Assembly (NCBI RefSeq): GCF_021227995.1
Contig: NZ_CP089301.1
Coordinates: forward strand, 4,836,001-4,900,000
Reading direction: 5' to 3'
From: Novosphingobium kaempferiae
GTDB lineage: Bacteria; Pseudomonadota; Alphaproteobacteria; Sphingomonadales; Sphingomonadaceae
Length of the DNA: 64,000 nucleotides
Position numbers and translations under genes: made by a program
Part shown: positions 52,310-61,434 of the stretch, piece by piece
Layout of the letters: every line of letters starts with the position of its first letter
Numbering within the stretch: position 1 is the stretch's first letter
Notes under the pieces: model-generated
Told to the model about the DNA's origin: nothing
The model's database searches: none
What the model saw: only the letters and a program-made list of their open reading frames with translations

Positions 52310-53746
52310 ATGAAGCGCCTTTTCGCCATAACCTCGCTGGCACTGCTTTGCGCTGGCTGCGCGGTCGGCCCGGACTTCACGGCGCCTGGGCCACCCGCTG
52401 CGGAGGCAGGCTACGACGGCCCCTCCCGTCCCGTCGGCGCGACGCTGACGCAGGGGCCGGAAGGAGCATGGTGGAAGGCCTTCGCCTCGGACCGGCTCGA
52501 CGGCTTCGTCGCCCGGGCGCTGGCAGGCAACCACAGCCTTGCCGCGAGCCGCGCCACGCTCGAACGGGCGCGCCAGCATATCGCCGCCGTCGCGGGACGC
52601 CGCCTGCCGCAAGTCGATGCCAGCGGCCGCGCGGAATACCAGCGGGTGAACCTCGCAGCATTCGGCCTCTCCGACCGGTTCGGCGGCGCGAACATCCCCA
52701 ACCCGGAGTTCGACCTCTACACGCTGGGCGCGGGCGTCTCCTACGATCTGGATCTGTTCGGTCGCAACCGCCGCGCACTGGAGCAGGCGGGCGCCGAGGC
52801 CGAAGCGCAGGCGCGCGCGACCGAGGCGGCGCATCTCGTCGTTACCGGACGCGTGGTGGCGCAAGTGCTCGCCATCGCCGCGCTCAACGACCGCATCGCC
52901 ACCGAGCGCACGCTGCTTGCCGAGGACGAGCGTAACGCCGCTCTAACAGAGGCGCGACGAAAGGCTGGCTCCGGCACCCTCGTCGAAGTGCTGAGCGCGC
53001 GCGACCAGTTGGCCGCCGATCGCGCCGACCTTCCCGGGTTCGAGCAGCAATTGATGGAAGGCCGGGCGATGCTGGCGGTTCTGCTGGGCATTTCCCCGGC
53101 AGAACTGGAACCCACCGACTTCGGCCTCGACGATTTCGTGTTGCCGAGCGATGTACCCGTCGCCCTGCCCTCCGCGCTCGTCCGCAAGCGGCCCGACATT
53201 CTCGAGGCAGAGGCCCGGCTCCATGCAGCGGTGTCGGCAGTGGGCGTTGCCACGGCGCAGCTCTATCCCGACGTGACGCTGGGCGCGAGCCTGACGCAAT
53301 CGACCTCGGAACCCGGCAGGATCGCCAGCAACCGCTTCAACGCCTTCGACCTCTTCGCCGGGGTCACGGCGCCGATCTTTCACGGCGGGACGCTCAAGGC
53401 CGAGAAGCGCGGCGCGGAGGCAGAGGCGCGCGCGGCTGACGCGCAGTACCGGCAGGTCGTCACCGAAGCGTTCGGACAAGTGTCGGGCCTGCTCTGGTCG
53501 CTCGACAGCGACGCGCGAGAGATCGCCGCGCGGCACGAGGCGGCGGAAATTTCCGGCCGCTCGCTGCATCTGTCACGGCGCAGCTTCGAGGTGGGAAACA
53601 GCGGCGTGCTGCAGGTACTCGACGCCAATCGCGCCTACCAGCGCGCGCAGCTTTCGCTGCTTGATGCAAGGATCAGGCAGTATCAGAACGTCGCACGGCT
53701 CTACGTCGCGACGGCGGGCGGATGGACTGCCGCGCCCGGATCCTGA
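52310..53746 (+). CDS. NodT-family outer membrane efflux lipoprotein
   Basis: A 478-residue TolC-like channel. The signal ends in lipobox LCAGC, then VGPDFTAPG, standard for NodT lipoproteins. Two repeats of long helices plus beta strands are visible (GAGVSYDLDLFGRNRRALEQ and FDLFAGVTAPIFHGGTLKAE). It supplies the outer-membrane part of the pump encoded with the EmrA and EmrB homologues. Start ATG 52310 lies 1 bp after the stop of the transporter. Confidence 0.94.
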   Translation: MKRLFAITSLALLCAGCAVGPDFTAPGPPAAEAGYDGPSRPVGATLTQGPEGAWWKAFASDRLDGFVARALAGNHSLAASRATLERARQHIAAVAGRRLPQVDASGRAEYQRVNLAAFGLSDRFGGANIPNPEFDLYTLGAGVSYDLDLFGRNRRALEQAGAEAEAQARATEAAHLVVTGRVVAQVLAIAALNDRIATERTLLAEDERNAALTEARRKAGSGTLVEVLSARDQLAADRADLPGFEQQLMEGRAMLAVLLGISPAELEPTDFGLDDFVLPSDVPVALPSALVRKRPDILEAEARLHAAVSAVGVATAQLYPDVTLGASLTQSTSEPGRIASNRFNAFDLFAGVTAPIFHGGTLKAEKRGAEAEARAADAQYRQVVTEAFGQVSGLLWSLDSDAREIAARHEAAEISGRSLHLSRRSFEVGNSGVLQVLDANRAYQRAQLSLLDARIRQYQNVARLYVATAGGWTAAPGS

Positions 53747-53856
53747 TCGCGCGAGGCAATGGCCAGCCAGAACATGCCGGAGCGGGTGGCGACCCGAGGC
53801 TCGAAGGCAGGGTGACGGCCCGAATACGACGGACCGACCGGCCCGCCGCCATGCGA

Positions 53857-54093
53857 TCACGCCAGCAGAAAGTATCCGAGCGCGGCCCAGCAGGCCATGC
53901 AGAGCAGGATCGCAATCGTCAGGCCGCGCCCGTCATGCTCCTCGCCACGGTCCATCCGTTGCGCGGCGTAGACCATGCCGCTCGACAGCCTGGCCGACAG
54001 ATCGCGCCCCGTGTCCGGGATACGTTCGAAGCGGATAATATTTTCCTCAGCGACCTTCATCAAGCGCATCCTCAGTTGTCGGGACGATTGCAT
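53857..54093 (-). CDS. Small hypothetical single-pass membrane protein
   Basis: A 78-residue protein: a charged N-terminal region (VAEENIIRFERIPDTGRDLSARL) and one C-terminal membrane helix (GLTIAILLCMACWAALGYFLLA), so probably tail-anchored. GGAAAAG precedes ATG 54093. A longer open frame to 54267 starts in AT-rich DNA and lacks support. It is convergent with the efflux operon. Confidence 0.65.
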   Translation of the reverse strand: MQSSRQLRMRLMKVAEENIIRFERIPDTGRDLSARLSSGMVYAAQRMDRGEEHDGRGLTIAILLCMACWAALGYFLLA

Positions 54094-54608
54094 GCGCTTT
54101 TCCAGCGACACCTTTCGCCCGGACCATCCTCTCAAGGGTGCGCCTTTTGACGTCTGCCCAATTCGTTTCGTTGCGCCATTCTTAGCAGAATCGGGATGTT
54201 TGTTCCAGAATATCCCGAATGCATCACATCGTTTTAACGTCCAGACGGAATGCAATATTATCTTCAATCAGAGGGTAATATCCACAAAGCCTCGTGAAAT
54301 TTCAGAACAGAGAAGCAATGAGGCATTTTTGCGTCGCAAAAAGACAGGAAGCGTTGGAAATCAGCGTCGATGCAATCGTTGCGCACGCGCAAACCCGGGA
54401 TTTCGCCGCAAAGCACCACCGCAAGCGCGTAAAGCTGCGGTCAGCATCTGCCTTCATCGCAGGCAAAACTTTTTTTGATGCTGGCGCACCGCCCAAGGCC
54501 ATCCGAGCCCTGTGCGCGACAGAGTGATTCGCACGAGGATATGGCGGAGATCCCGTTCATCCCGGCGCCATCTTGCGGCGCGATCCGCAGCGCCCTAGGT
54601 TGCCGCCG
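54094..54608. other. AT-richer intergenic region before the molybdate operon
   Basis: No supported gene. The stretch is noticeably less GC-rich than the surroundings (about 54180-54300), consistent with promoters for the flanking genes. I saw no clear ModE-type palindrome. Confidence 0.4.
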
Positions 54609-54989
54609 ATGACCCATCCGCCCCGCCTGAAGATCAAGATCCAGATCCATTCCGGCGAGGAAATCGCGATGGGCCCCGGCAAGGCCGACCTCCTCGACGC
54701 CATCCGCGAGCACGGCTCTATATCTGCTGCGGGACGCGCAATGGGCATGAGCTATCGCCGGGCCTGGCTGCTCGTCGATGCCATGAACCGCTGCTGGGAC
54801 GAACCGCTCGTCCATACCGCCCCCGGTCGGGCTGCGACCAGCGGCGCACGATTGACCCCGCTTGGCGATACGGTTCTCGCGCACTACCGCAGCCTGCAGG
54901 ACGGCATCTCGCAGGCGGCCAACGGCGCGGACTACGACGGGCTGGCCGGGCATCTGCTGCCCGAACCGCGCGCATCGCAGAAGGATTGA
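54609..54989 (+). CDS. ModE-like winged-helix regulator without molybdate-binding domain
   Basis: A 126-residue regulator. The ModE N-terminal HTH is clear: GPGKADLLDAIREHGSISAAGRAMGMSYRRAWLLVDAMNRCW and GARLTPLGDTVLAHYR. The tandem TOBE/Mop domains that bind molybdate in E. coli ModE (262 residues) are absent, as in many alphaproteobacteria. It heads the modABC genes, ending 95 bp before modA, and presumably controls them. Confidence 0.88.
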   Translation: MTHPPRLKIKIQIHSGEEIAMGPGKADLLDAIREHGSISAAGRAMGMSYRRAWLLVDAMNRCWDEPLVHTAPGRAATSGARLTPLGDTVLAHYRSLQDGISQAANGADYDGLAGHLLPEPRASQKD

Positions 54990-55084
54990 CGTCGACAGGA
55001 TTGAACTCGACGCCGCGCACCATGGCCTTGCGGCGGGACTTGCGCCATATACTGCCCGATACGGTTCCTGTCCGGAGTTCCCTG

Positions 55085-55858
55085 ATGCGCAAGTTCGTGG
55101 CCCTGTTCCTGGCGATGCTCGCCCTGCTGCACGGTGCGGCCGTTTCCGCCGCCCCGCCGCGCGGACAGCCCGCGCTGGTGCTCGCAGCGGCCAGCCTTCA
55201 GGAATCGATGAACGCCGCCGCCGACGCCTGGGCCCGCAAGGGCCATCCACGCCCGCGCCTGTCCTTCGCTGCCTCTTCCGCGCTCGCCCGCCAGATCGGC
55301 TCGGGCGCACCGGCAGACCTGTTCGTCTCGGCCGACGAGCCGTGGATGGATGACGTGCAGTCCAAGGGGCTGGTCCGCAAGGGCACACGCGTCTCGTTCC
55401 TGCGCAATTCGCTGGTCCTGATCGCCCCGCGCGCAAGCTCCGTGCAGATCAAGGTCGCGCGTGGAATGCCGCTCGCCCGCGCCCTCGGCAACGGCCGTCT
55501 CTCCATCGCCGATCCGGCGGGCGTGCCCGCGGGCATCTATGCCAAGCAGGCGCTGACCCGGCTCGGCGTCTGGGCATCGGTGCAGGACCGCCTCGCCCCC
55601 GGGGAGAGCGTGCGCGCGGCGCTCGCGCTGGTGAGCCGCGGTGCCGCCCCGCTCGGCATCGTCTATGCCACCGACGCGCGCGCCGATCCCGCCGTGCGTG
55701 TGGTGAGCCCCTTCCCGCCTGCAAGCCACGACCCGATCAGTTACCCCGTCGCCACCCTCGCATCCTCGCGCAACCCGGAGGGCGAGGCCTTTCGCCGCTA
55801 CCTCGTCTCGGCAGAGGGGAAGGCCGTATTCCGCCGCTTCGGGTTCGGCACGAAGTAA
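55085..55858 (+). CDS. modA: Molybdate ABC transporter substrate-binding protein
   Basis: A 257-residue periplasmic binding protein with a cleavable signal (ALFLAMLALLHGAAVSAA). ModA motifs: VLAAASLQESMNAAADAW, SFAASSALARQIGSGAPADLFVSAD, RNSLVLIAP, ADPAGVPAGIYAKQAL. The Ser/Ser/Ala contacts of the molybdate pocket are in the expected places. Followed by modB after 3 bp. Confidence 0.94.
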   Translation: MRKFVALFLAMLALLHGAAVSAAPPRGQPALVLAAASLQESMNAAADAWARKGHPRPRLSFAASSALARQIGSGAPADLFVSADEPWMDDVQSKGLVRKGTRVSFLRNSLVLIAPRASSVQIKVARGMPLARALGNGRLSIADPAGVPAGIYAKQALTRLGVWASVQDRLAPGESVRAALALVSRGAAPLGIVYATDARADPAVRVVSPFPPASHDPISYPVATLASSRNPEGEAFRRYLVSAEGKAVFRRFGFGTK

Positions 55859-55861
55859 CCG

Positions 55862-56563
55862 GTGAGCCTGCTTTCCCCGACCGAATGGGAGGTGCTGGTT
55901 CTCTCCCTCAAGGTCAGCGCGGTCGCCATCGCGGTCGCGCTGCCGGTGTCGTTCGCGCTCGCGTGGGTGCTGGCCCGGCTGCGCTTCCCCGGCAAGGTTC
56001 TGGTCGATGCGCTCGTCCATCTGCCGCTTGTGCTGCCTCCCGTCGTGACCGGCTGGTTGCTGCTCCTCGCGTTCAGTCCCAATTCCGCGCTCGGCGGCTT
56101 TCTGGAACGCACCTTCGGCGTGACCTTCCTGTTCCGTTGGACCGGAGCAGCGCTCGCCGCCGCCGTCATGGCGCTGCCGCTGATGGTGCGCGCCATGCGC
56201 CTTGCGCTGGAGGGCGTCGACCGGCGGCTTGAGAACGCCGCGCGCACGCTTGGCGCAGGACCGGGGCGCACGTTCGCCAGCGTCACCCTGCCGCTGAGCC
56301 TGAACGGCGTGCTGGCCGCGACGGTGCTCGGGCTGGCCCGTTCGGTCGGCGAGTTCGGCGCGACGATCACTTTCGCCTCGAACATCCCCGGTGAGACGCA
56401 GACGCTGCCGCTGGCGATCTACAGCGCGTTGCAACTGCCCGGCTCCGACATCCAGGTCGCGCGCCTTGCCGCGCTTTCGGTACTGCTCTCGGTGGCGGCG
56501 CTGGTGCTTTCGGAGTGGCTCGCGCGGCGCAGCGGTCAGGAAAAGGGCCGCCATGTCCTTTGA
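55862..56563 (+). CDS. modB: Molybdate ABC transporter permease
   Basis: A 233-residue membrane protein with five or six helices and the permease loop EAA-type segment LENAARTLGAGPGRTFASVTLPLSLNGVLA. DALVHLPLVLPPVVTGWLLL and GEFGATITFASNIPGETQTLPLAIY are ModB signatures. GTG start. Its end overlaps modC by 11 bp. Confidence 0.95.
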   Translation: MSLLSPTEWEVLVLSLKVSAVAIAVALPVSFALAWVLARLRFPGKVLVDALVHLPLVLPPVVTGWLLLLAFSPNSALGGFLERTFGVTFLFRWTGAALAAAVMALPLMVRAMRLALEGVDRRLENAARTLGAGPGRTFASVTLPLSLNGVLAATVLGLARSVGEFGATITFASNIPGETQTLPLAIYSALQLPGSDIQVARLAALSVLLSVAALVLSEWLARRSGQEKGRHVL

Positions 56564-57176
56564 CGTCGCCGTCACGCTGAAACATGGCGATCTGCGTCTG
56601 GACTATGCGTTCACCGCAGGACCGGGGCTGACGGCGCTGTTCGGTCCGTCGGGAGCGGGCAAGACCAGCCTGCTCGACGCCGTGGCCGGACTGCTGCGCC
56701 CGGTCGAGGGCCGCATCGCGGTGGCAGGCACGGTCCTCTATGACAGCGCCGCGCGTATCGACCTCAAGCCGGAACGGCGGCGCTGCGGCTACGTGTTCCA
56801 GGACTTGCGCCTGTTCCCGCATCGCTCCGTCCGCCGCAACCTCGCCTTCGCGCACCGGTCGGGGGAGGGTCTGGACTGGGACCATACGCTCGACCTGCTG
56901 GGCATCACCGCGCTTCTCGACCGGATGCCAGCGACGCTCTCCGGCGGCGAGGCGCAGCGCGTAGCGATAGGCCGGGCTCTGCTCTCCAATCCGGCATTCC
57001 TGCTGATGGACGAGCCGCTCGCCTCCGTCGATGTGACACGGCGCGCCGAGATCCTCGGCCTGATCGAGCGCATCCGCGACGAATTGCGCCTGCCGATCCT
57101 CTACGTGAGCCACGACCGTGCCGAAGTCGAGCGACTTGCGCAGACCATCGTCCCCATCGGCAACGACCATTCCTGA
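56553..57176 (+). CDS. modC: Molybdate ABC transporter ATPase lacking the C-terminal Mop domain
   Basis: A 207-residue ATPase: Walker A GPSGAGKTS, Q-loop VFQDLRLFPH, signature LSGGEAQRVAIGRAL, Walker B LLMDEP, H-loop YVSHDRAEVE. Classical ModC (about 350 residues) carries a TOBE/Mop domain that senses molybdate and inhibits transport. Here the protein ends just after the nucleotide-binding domain. The frame closes cleanly, with no following fragment in other frames noticed. It closes the operon. Confidence 0.9.
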   Translation: MSFDVAVTLKHGDLRLDYAFTAGPGLTALFGPSGAGKTSLLDAVAGLLRPVEGRIAVAGTVLYDSAARIDLKPERRRCGYVFQDLRLFPHRSVRRNLAFAHRSGEGLDWDHTLDLLGITALLDRMPATLSGGEAQRVAIGRALLSNPAFLLMDEPLASVDVTRRAEILGLIERIRDELRLPILYVSHDRAEVERLAQTIVPIGNDHS

Positions 57177-57288
57177 GGCATCGACGGCTTGACCGCAGCG
57201 CCAAGCCCCGCAAGGCTGGTAACGGGACTTGTCAGTTCCCTCGTGCCGGTTGGGCGCGTAAGGGGCCTCGCGGGTACGGAGGGAAACT

Positions 57289-58491
57289 ATGCGCATTCTG
57301 GTGGTGGGGCCGACGGGCCGGACGGGCAGCCATGTGATCGACGCCTTGCGCGCGCACGATCCCGATGCGGAGATTCGCGGGCTATGCCGCTATCCCGAGG
57401 AACCGGCGCGCTCTATCGAGACGATCCCCGGCACCTTCGTCGCCGCCGAACGCCGCTCACGCCCCATAGAAACCATTCCCGGCAATGGCGACACCGGCAC
57501 GCGCCGTTCCCGCCCGATCGAGACGATCCCGGGCAACGGTGACACCGGAACCCGCCGCTCCCGCCCTATAGAGACGATTCCCGACAACTCGGAGACTGGC
57601 ACCCGTCGATCCCGTCCCATCGAGACGATCCCCGGCAATGGCGACACCGGAACCCGACGCGCCGTGGCGATGGAAGTCGTCGTCGATGCCGCAGAGGGCA
57701 GCGTCGTGCGCTCGCGCCCGATCGAGACGATCCCCGGCAACCTCACCGCAGGCACGCAGCGCTCTCACTCCATCGAATGCCTGACCGGCGATCTGGAGAA
57801 TCCCGTCGACCGCGCGCTCGCGGTCGCCGGGATCGACACCGTGATCCACTGCGCCCCGGCCTTCCATCCGCGCGAGGCGGCGATGGGCACCGGCATGATC
57901 GACGCGGCAGTGGCTGCGGGCGTGAAGCGCTTCATCTATGTCTCCGCGCTTCACGCACAGGTGTCGAGCGTGCCGGGTAATGCCGCGAAGCTGGCGGTCG
58001 AAGGCTACCTCGCGGAGTCCGGCCTCGACTGGACGGTGCTGCGCCCGCAGAACTTCATGCAGAACATCGACGTCGCCGCAACGCTGGAGGCCGCAGCGCT
58101 CGAACTGCCCTTCCCGCTGGCGACCCGTCTTGGATATCTCGACCTTGCCGATCTCGCCGAAGTCGTCGCGAAGGTGGCCTATGAAGACGGCCATGCCTTC
58201 GCCACTTACGACCTCGCGACCGACGAAGCGCTGAGCACGGCGGAAATCGCGGCGCTCATCACCACGGTCAGCGGGCGCCCGGTCGCCTCGGGCGAATTGC
58301 CGGTGGCGCAACTCGTCGCCGGGCTGGAAGCTGCGGGACCGGCTTTCGCCTATGTTGCGGATGCCGTCAGCCGCCTCAACGCATGGCAGGCCCGCACCGG
58401 CGCTCGCGGCAATTCGGGCGACCTGCGCCGCCTGCTCGGCCGCGAGCCCGGACGCTTCGAGGACTACGTGCGCCGCAGCCTCGAAGACTAA
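57289..58491 (+). CDS. NmrA-like NAD(P)-binding protein with a 17-residue tandem-repeat insertion
   Basis: A 400-residue protein. Residues 1-38 begin a Rossmann fold (RILVVGPTGRTGSHVIDAL). Residues 39-174 are eight phased 17-residue units such as RSRPIETIPGNGDTGTR. Residues 175-400 resume a normal NmrA/atypical SDR body: IDTVIHCAPAF, GVKRFIYVSALHAQVSS, LDWTVLRPQNFMQNI, YLDLADLAEVVAKVA. Without the repeats it would be about 280 residues, the family norm. The insertion falls at the beta2-beta3 region that usually selects the cofactor. GGAGGGAAACT lies before the ATG. It stands alone between modC and the convergent dehydrogenase gene. Confidence 0.88.
   Translation: MRILVVGPTGRTGSHVIDALRAHDPDAEIRGLCRYPEEPARSIETIPGTFVAAERRSRPIETIPGNGDTGTRRSRPIETIPGNGDTGTRRSRPIETIPDNSETGTRRSRPIETIPGNGDTGTRRAVAMEVVVDAAEGSVVRSRPIETIPGNLTAGTQRSHSIECLTGDLENPVDRALAVAGIDTVIHCAPAFHPREAAMGTGMIDAAVAAGVKRFIYVSALHAQVSSVPGNAAKLAVEGYLAESGLDWTVLRPQNFMQNIDVAATLEAAALELPFPLATRLGYLDLADLAEVVAKVAYEDGHAFATYDLATDEALSTAEIAALITTVSGRPVASGELPVAQLVAGLEAAGPAFAYVADAVSRLNAWQARTGARGNSGDLRRLLGREPGRFEDYVRRSLED
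57403..57810 (+). repeat. Eight in-frame 51-bp units encoding 17-residue repeats
   Basis: Units start at 57403, 57454, 57505, 57556, 57607, 57658, 57709 and 57760. Units 2, 3 and 5 encode the same 17 residues, unit 4 is close, unit 7 keeps RSRPIETIPGN, units 1 and 8 keep only the SIE-x-x-x-G core, and unit 6 is strongly diverged but keeps the phase. Confidence 0.9.
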
Positions 58492-58497
58492 GGACCG

Positions 58498-59655
58498 TCA
58501 GGCCGCGCCGATCAGTTCGCGGCCGATGAGCATGCGGCGAACCTCGTTGGTGCCTGCGCCGATGTCGAGCAGTTTGGCGTCGCGCAGGTAACGTTCGACC
58601 GGCCAGTCCTTGGTGTAACCCGCGCCGCCGAGCGCCTGAACCGCCTCACCGGAAACGCGGAAGGCGTTCTCGCTCGCCAGCAGGATCGCGCCTGCCGCGT
58701 CGAAGCGCGTGGTCTGCCCGGCATCGCAGGCGCGCGCCACGGCGTAGACGTAGGCCCGCGCGGACTGGAGCGCGACGTACATGTCCGCGACCTTGGCCTG
58801 CATCAGTTGGAACGCGCCGATCGGCTTGCCGAACTGCTTGCGCTCGCGGATGTAGGGGATCACGGTGTCGAGGCAGGCCTGCATGATGCCAAGCTGTAGC
58901 CCCGCCAGCACCACGCGCTCGTAGTCCAGCCCGCTCATCAGCACGCCGACGCCGCCGTGGAGCGGGCCCATGATGTTTTCCTCGGGAACCAGGCAGTCGT
59001 CGAACACCAGCTCGCAGGTGGGCGAGCCGCGCATACCCATCTTGTCGATCTTCTGGCCGATGGAGAAGCCGGGCATGTCCTTCTCGATCAGGAAGGCGGT
59101 GATGCCCTTCGAGCCCTCGCCCGTCTTGGCGTAAACCACCAGCGTGTCCGCATAGGTGCCGTTGGTAATCCAGAACTTGGTGCCGTTGAGTCGGAAACCA
59201 CCGGAAACCGCCTCCGCACGCAGCTTCATGCCGACCACGTCGGAGCCTGCGCCGACCTCGGACATCGCAAGGCTGCCGACGTGTTCGCCGGAGATCAGCC
59301 TGGGCAGGTACTTCGCCTTCTGCTCTTCGTTGCCCCAACGGCGGATCTGGTTGACGCACAGGTTCGAATGCGCGCCGTAGGACAGGCCGACCGACGCCGA
59401 GGCCCGGCTGACTTCCTCGACCGCGATGACGTGTTCGAGGTAGCCGAGGCCGATGCCGCCCCATTCCTCCTCGACCGTGATGCCGTGAAGGCCGAGTTCG
59501 CCCATCTCGGGCCAGAGGTCGCGGGGAAACCAGTCCTCCGCATCCACCCTGGCGGCCAGCGGCGCGATGCGCTCGTCGGCGAAGCGGGAGACGGTCTCGC
59601 GGATCATCTGCGCGCTTTCGCCCAGCGCGAAGTCGAAATCGGGGGTGGCGCGCAT
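58498..59655 (-). CDS. liuA: Isovaleryl-CoA dehydrogenase-like acyl-CoA dehydrogenase
   Basis: A 385-residue flavoprotein of leucine breakdown. The acyl-CoA dehydrogenase core motifs are present: [73 protein letters not shown]. The catalytic Glu in [16 protein letters not shown] sits where isovaleryl-CoA dehydrogenase has it (a different helix from medium-chain enzymes), which supports the specific call. No other liu genes are beside it. Confidence 0.9.
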   Translation of the reverse strand: MRATPDFDFALGESAQMIRETVSRFADERIAPLAARVDAEDWFPRDLWPEMGELGLHGITVEEEWGGIGLGYLEHVIAVEEVSRASASVGLSYGAHSNLCVNQIRRWGNEEQKAKYLPRLISGEHVGSLAMSEVGAGSDVVGMKLRAEAVSGGFRLNGTKFWITNGTYADTLVVYAKTGEGSKGITAFLIEKDMPGFSIGQKIDKMGMRGSPTCELVFDDCLVPEENIMGPLHGGVGVLMSGLDYERVVLAGLQLGIMQACLDTVIPYIRERKQFGKPIGAFQLMQAKVADMYVALQSARAYVYAVARACDAGQTTRFDAAGAILLASENAFRVSGEAVQALGGAGYTKDWPVERYLRDAKLLDIGAGTNEVRRMLIGRELIGAA

Positions 59656-59756
59656 GGGTTCCTCTCCTCTGGCAGCCTCTTTGTTGCCGTGCTCCTAGAG
59701 CAATATCGGTGCCGCGCGAAGATGGAATATTACGGGAGGCGTCGCGAATATGTCTC

Positions 59757-61253
59757 TCAGGCGGGTTCGCCTACCCGCAGCGAGGCAAGCGCGGCGACGA
59801 GGAGTGTGCCTGCCGCGAAGGCCATCGTCCAGATCGGCTCGCCGGGGAAGAAGGCCTTCATGATCGAGCCCATCACCGTCGCCACCAGCAACTGCGGCAG
59901 CACCACGAAGACATTGAAAAGGCCCATGAATATGCCGAGCTTCGCCTGCGGCAGACTGCTTGCCAGAATGGCGTAAGGCATGGCGAGGATCGAGGCCCAG
60001 GCGACGCCGATGCCGATTTCGCACAGGACCAGCGCCTTGGGATCGCGCAGCAGCAGGAACCCCGCGAAACCGGCTGCGCCCGCGACGAGGCACAGCGCGT
60101 GGGTCTTCGCCTTGCCGAGCCGCTTGGACAGGAACGGCAGCAGCGCCAGCGCCGCGACCGCCGCTACGCCGTTGTAGACGGAGAACAGCACGCCCACCCA
60201 GTTGCCCGCTTCCTGATAGGCGGCGCTGGCCGGATCGGCCGAGCCGAAGTGATATTGCGCGACCACCGGCGTCGTGTTGATCCACATGATGAACAGTGCG
60301 GACCAGCTGAAAAACTGAACGAAAGCAAGGCGTTTCATCAGAGGCGGCATGCCGGAGAAGTCTCCGACTATCCCGGCCAGCATCGACGCGCTGCGCCCGG
60401 CGCGGACGAGGCGGATCGCCAGCATCGTTGCAAGGCCATAGCCCGCCAGCAGCGCGGCGAGGAGGTAGACCTCCTTTTCCAGCGACCATGTACGGACGAG
60501 CGTTGCAACGAGTGCGCCTGCGATGATCCACGGAAGGCCGCTCCAGACGCTGCGGGAAGCGAGCGCGGAGGTCGAGGTGTCAGCCACCTCCTGCACTTCC
60601 CCGAAGGCCGCCTGCTCTTCCGGAGAGTATTCGCGGGTGGTGAAAACCGTGCACAGAACGGCACCTAGAAGCGCCAGAGCGCCGCCGAAGAAGCTGTAAC
60701 GCACCGTATCGGGTATCTCACCGAGCGCAGCGACGTTCGAGACGCCGAGATGCTCCAGCAGATAGGGAAACAGTGAGCCGACCACCGCGCCCGCACCGAT
60801 GAAAGCGGTCTGCACGGCATAGCCCGCCGTGTGTTGGTCCTTGCGCAGCATGTCGCCGACGAAGGCGCGGAACGGCTCCATCGAAACGTTGAGGCTGGCG
60901 TCCAGCATCCACAGCAGCAGCGCCGCCATCAGCAGGCCGCCGCTCTCGGGCATGGCGAGCAGCGCGATCGTCGCGAGCACCGCGCCGGCAAGGAAGTACG
61001 GCCGTCGCCGTCCGAGCCTGCCGAGCCAGGTGCGGTCCGACATGTGGCCGACGATAGGCTGCACCAGCAGGCCGGTCAGCGGCGCGGCAACCCAGAGCGC
61101 GGGGAGATCGTCGATCCCGGAGCCGAGCGACTGGAAGACGCGGCTCATGTTGGCGTTCTGGAGCGCGAAGCCGATCTGGATGCCGAAGAAGCCGAAGCTG
61201 ATGTTCCACAGCCCCGCCCAGCCCTGCCGGGGCTTCTGAGTTGCTGCGTCCAT
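59757..61253 (-). CDS. MFS sugar transporter (SLC45/maltose-type)
   Basis: A 498-residue transporter with 12 predicted helices. [23 protein letters not shown] and [26 protein letters not shown] (motif A) are typical of the glycoside-pentoside-hexuronide/SLC45-like sugar carriers common beside TonB receptors in sphingomonads; [19 protein letters not shown] is another family segment. ATG 61253 follows GGGATGAAGTG. A LacI regulator lies upstream on the same strand, so disaccharide uptake across the inner membrane is inferred. Confidence 0.9.
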   Translation of the reverse strand: MDAATQKPRQGWAGLWNISFGFFGIQIGFALQNANMSRVFQSLGSGIDDLPALWVAAPLTGLLVQPIVGHMSDRTWLGRLGRRRPYFLAGAVLATIALLAMPESGGLLMAALLLWMLDASLNVSMEPFRAFVGDMLRKDQHTAGYAVQTAFIGAGAVVGSLFPYLLEHLGVSNVAALGEIPDTVRYSFFGGALALLGAVLCTVFTTREYSPEEQAAFGEVQEVADTSTSALASRSVWSGLPWIIAGALVATLVRTWSLEKEVYLLAALLAGYGLATMLAIRLVRAGRSASMLAGIVGDFSGMPPLMKRLAFVQFFSWSALFIMWINTTPVVAQYHFGSADPASAAYQEAGNWVGVLFSVYNGVAAVAALALLPFLSKRLGKAKTHALCLVAGAAGFAGFLLLRDPKALVLCEIGIGVAWASILAMPYAILASSLPQAKLGIFMGLFNVFVVLPQLLVATVMGSIMKAFFPGEPIWTMAFAAGTLLVAALASLRVGEPA

Positions 61254-61403
61254 CACTTCATCCCTTCCCTGATGCCTCGCGCGTTTGGTGCCGCGCCGGA
61301 GTGCAGGCGGAGCGCGTCGCACGATGCGGGTTCGGCGACAACATGCATACGAATGCTTTGGCTAGATACGCGCGCATCACGGTGGGCTGTTCACGGGCAG
61401 CGG

Positions 61404-61422
61404 TCCCGGATCAAGTCCGGGA
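61404..61422. terminator. Small hairpin after the lacI-type gene
   Basis: TCCCGGA / TCCGGGA arms with a 5-base loop, 13 bp past the regulator stop. The same hairpin type is frequent between sphingomonad genes. Confidence 0.5.
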
Positions 61423-61434
61423 TGACGTATTTTA

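Noticed and set aside
50398..52380. Open frame of 660 codons on the minus strand
   Set aside because: Antisense to the EmrB-type transporter; low-complexity His/Gln/Arg sequence without motifs.
54294..54527. Possible 77-residue gene in the AT-richer region
   Set aside because: Rich in charged and hydrophobic residues without pattern, poor start, codon use unlike neighbours.
54932..56575. Open frame of 547 codons on the minus strand
   Set aside because: Antisense to modA and modB; composition only.
57403..57810. CRISPR-like or intergenic repeat array
   Set aside because: The period is 51 bp with no separate spacers, and the frame and the encoded peptide are conserved while DNA varies synonymously, so it is a protein repeat.
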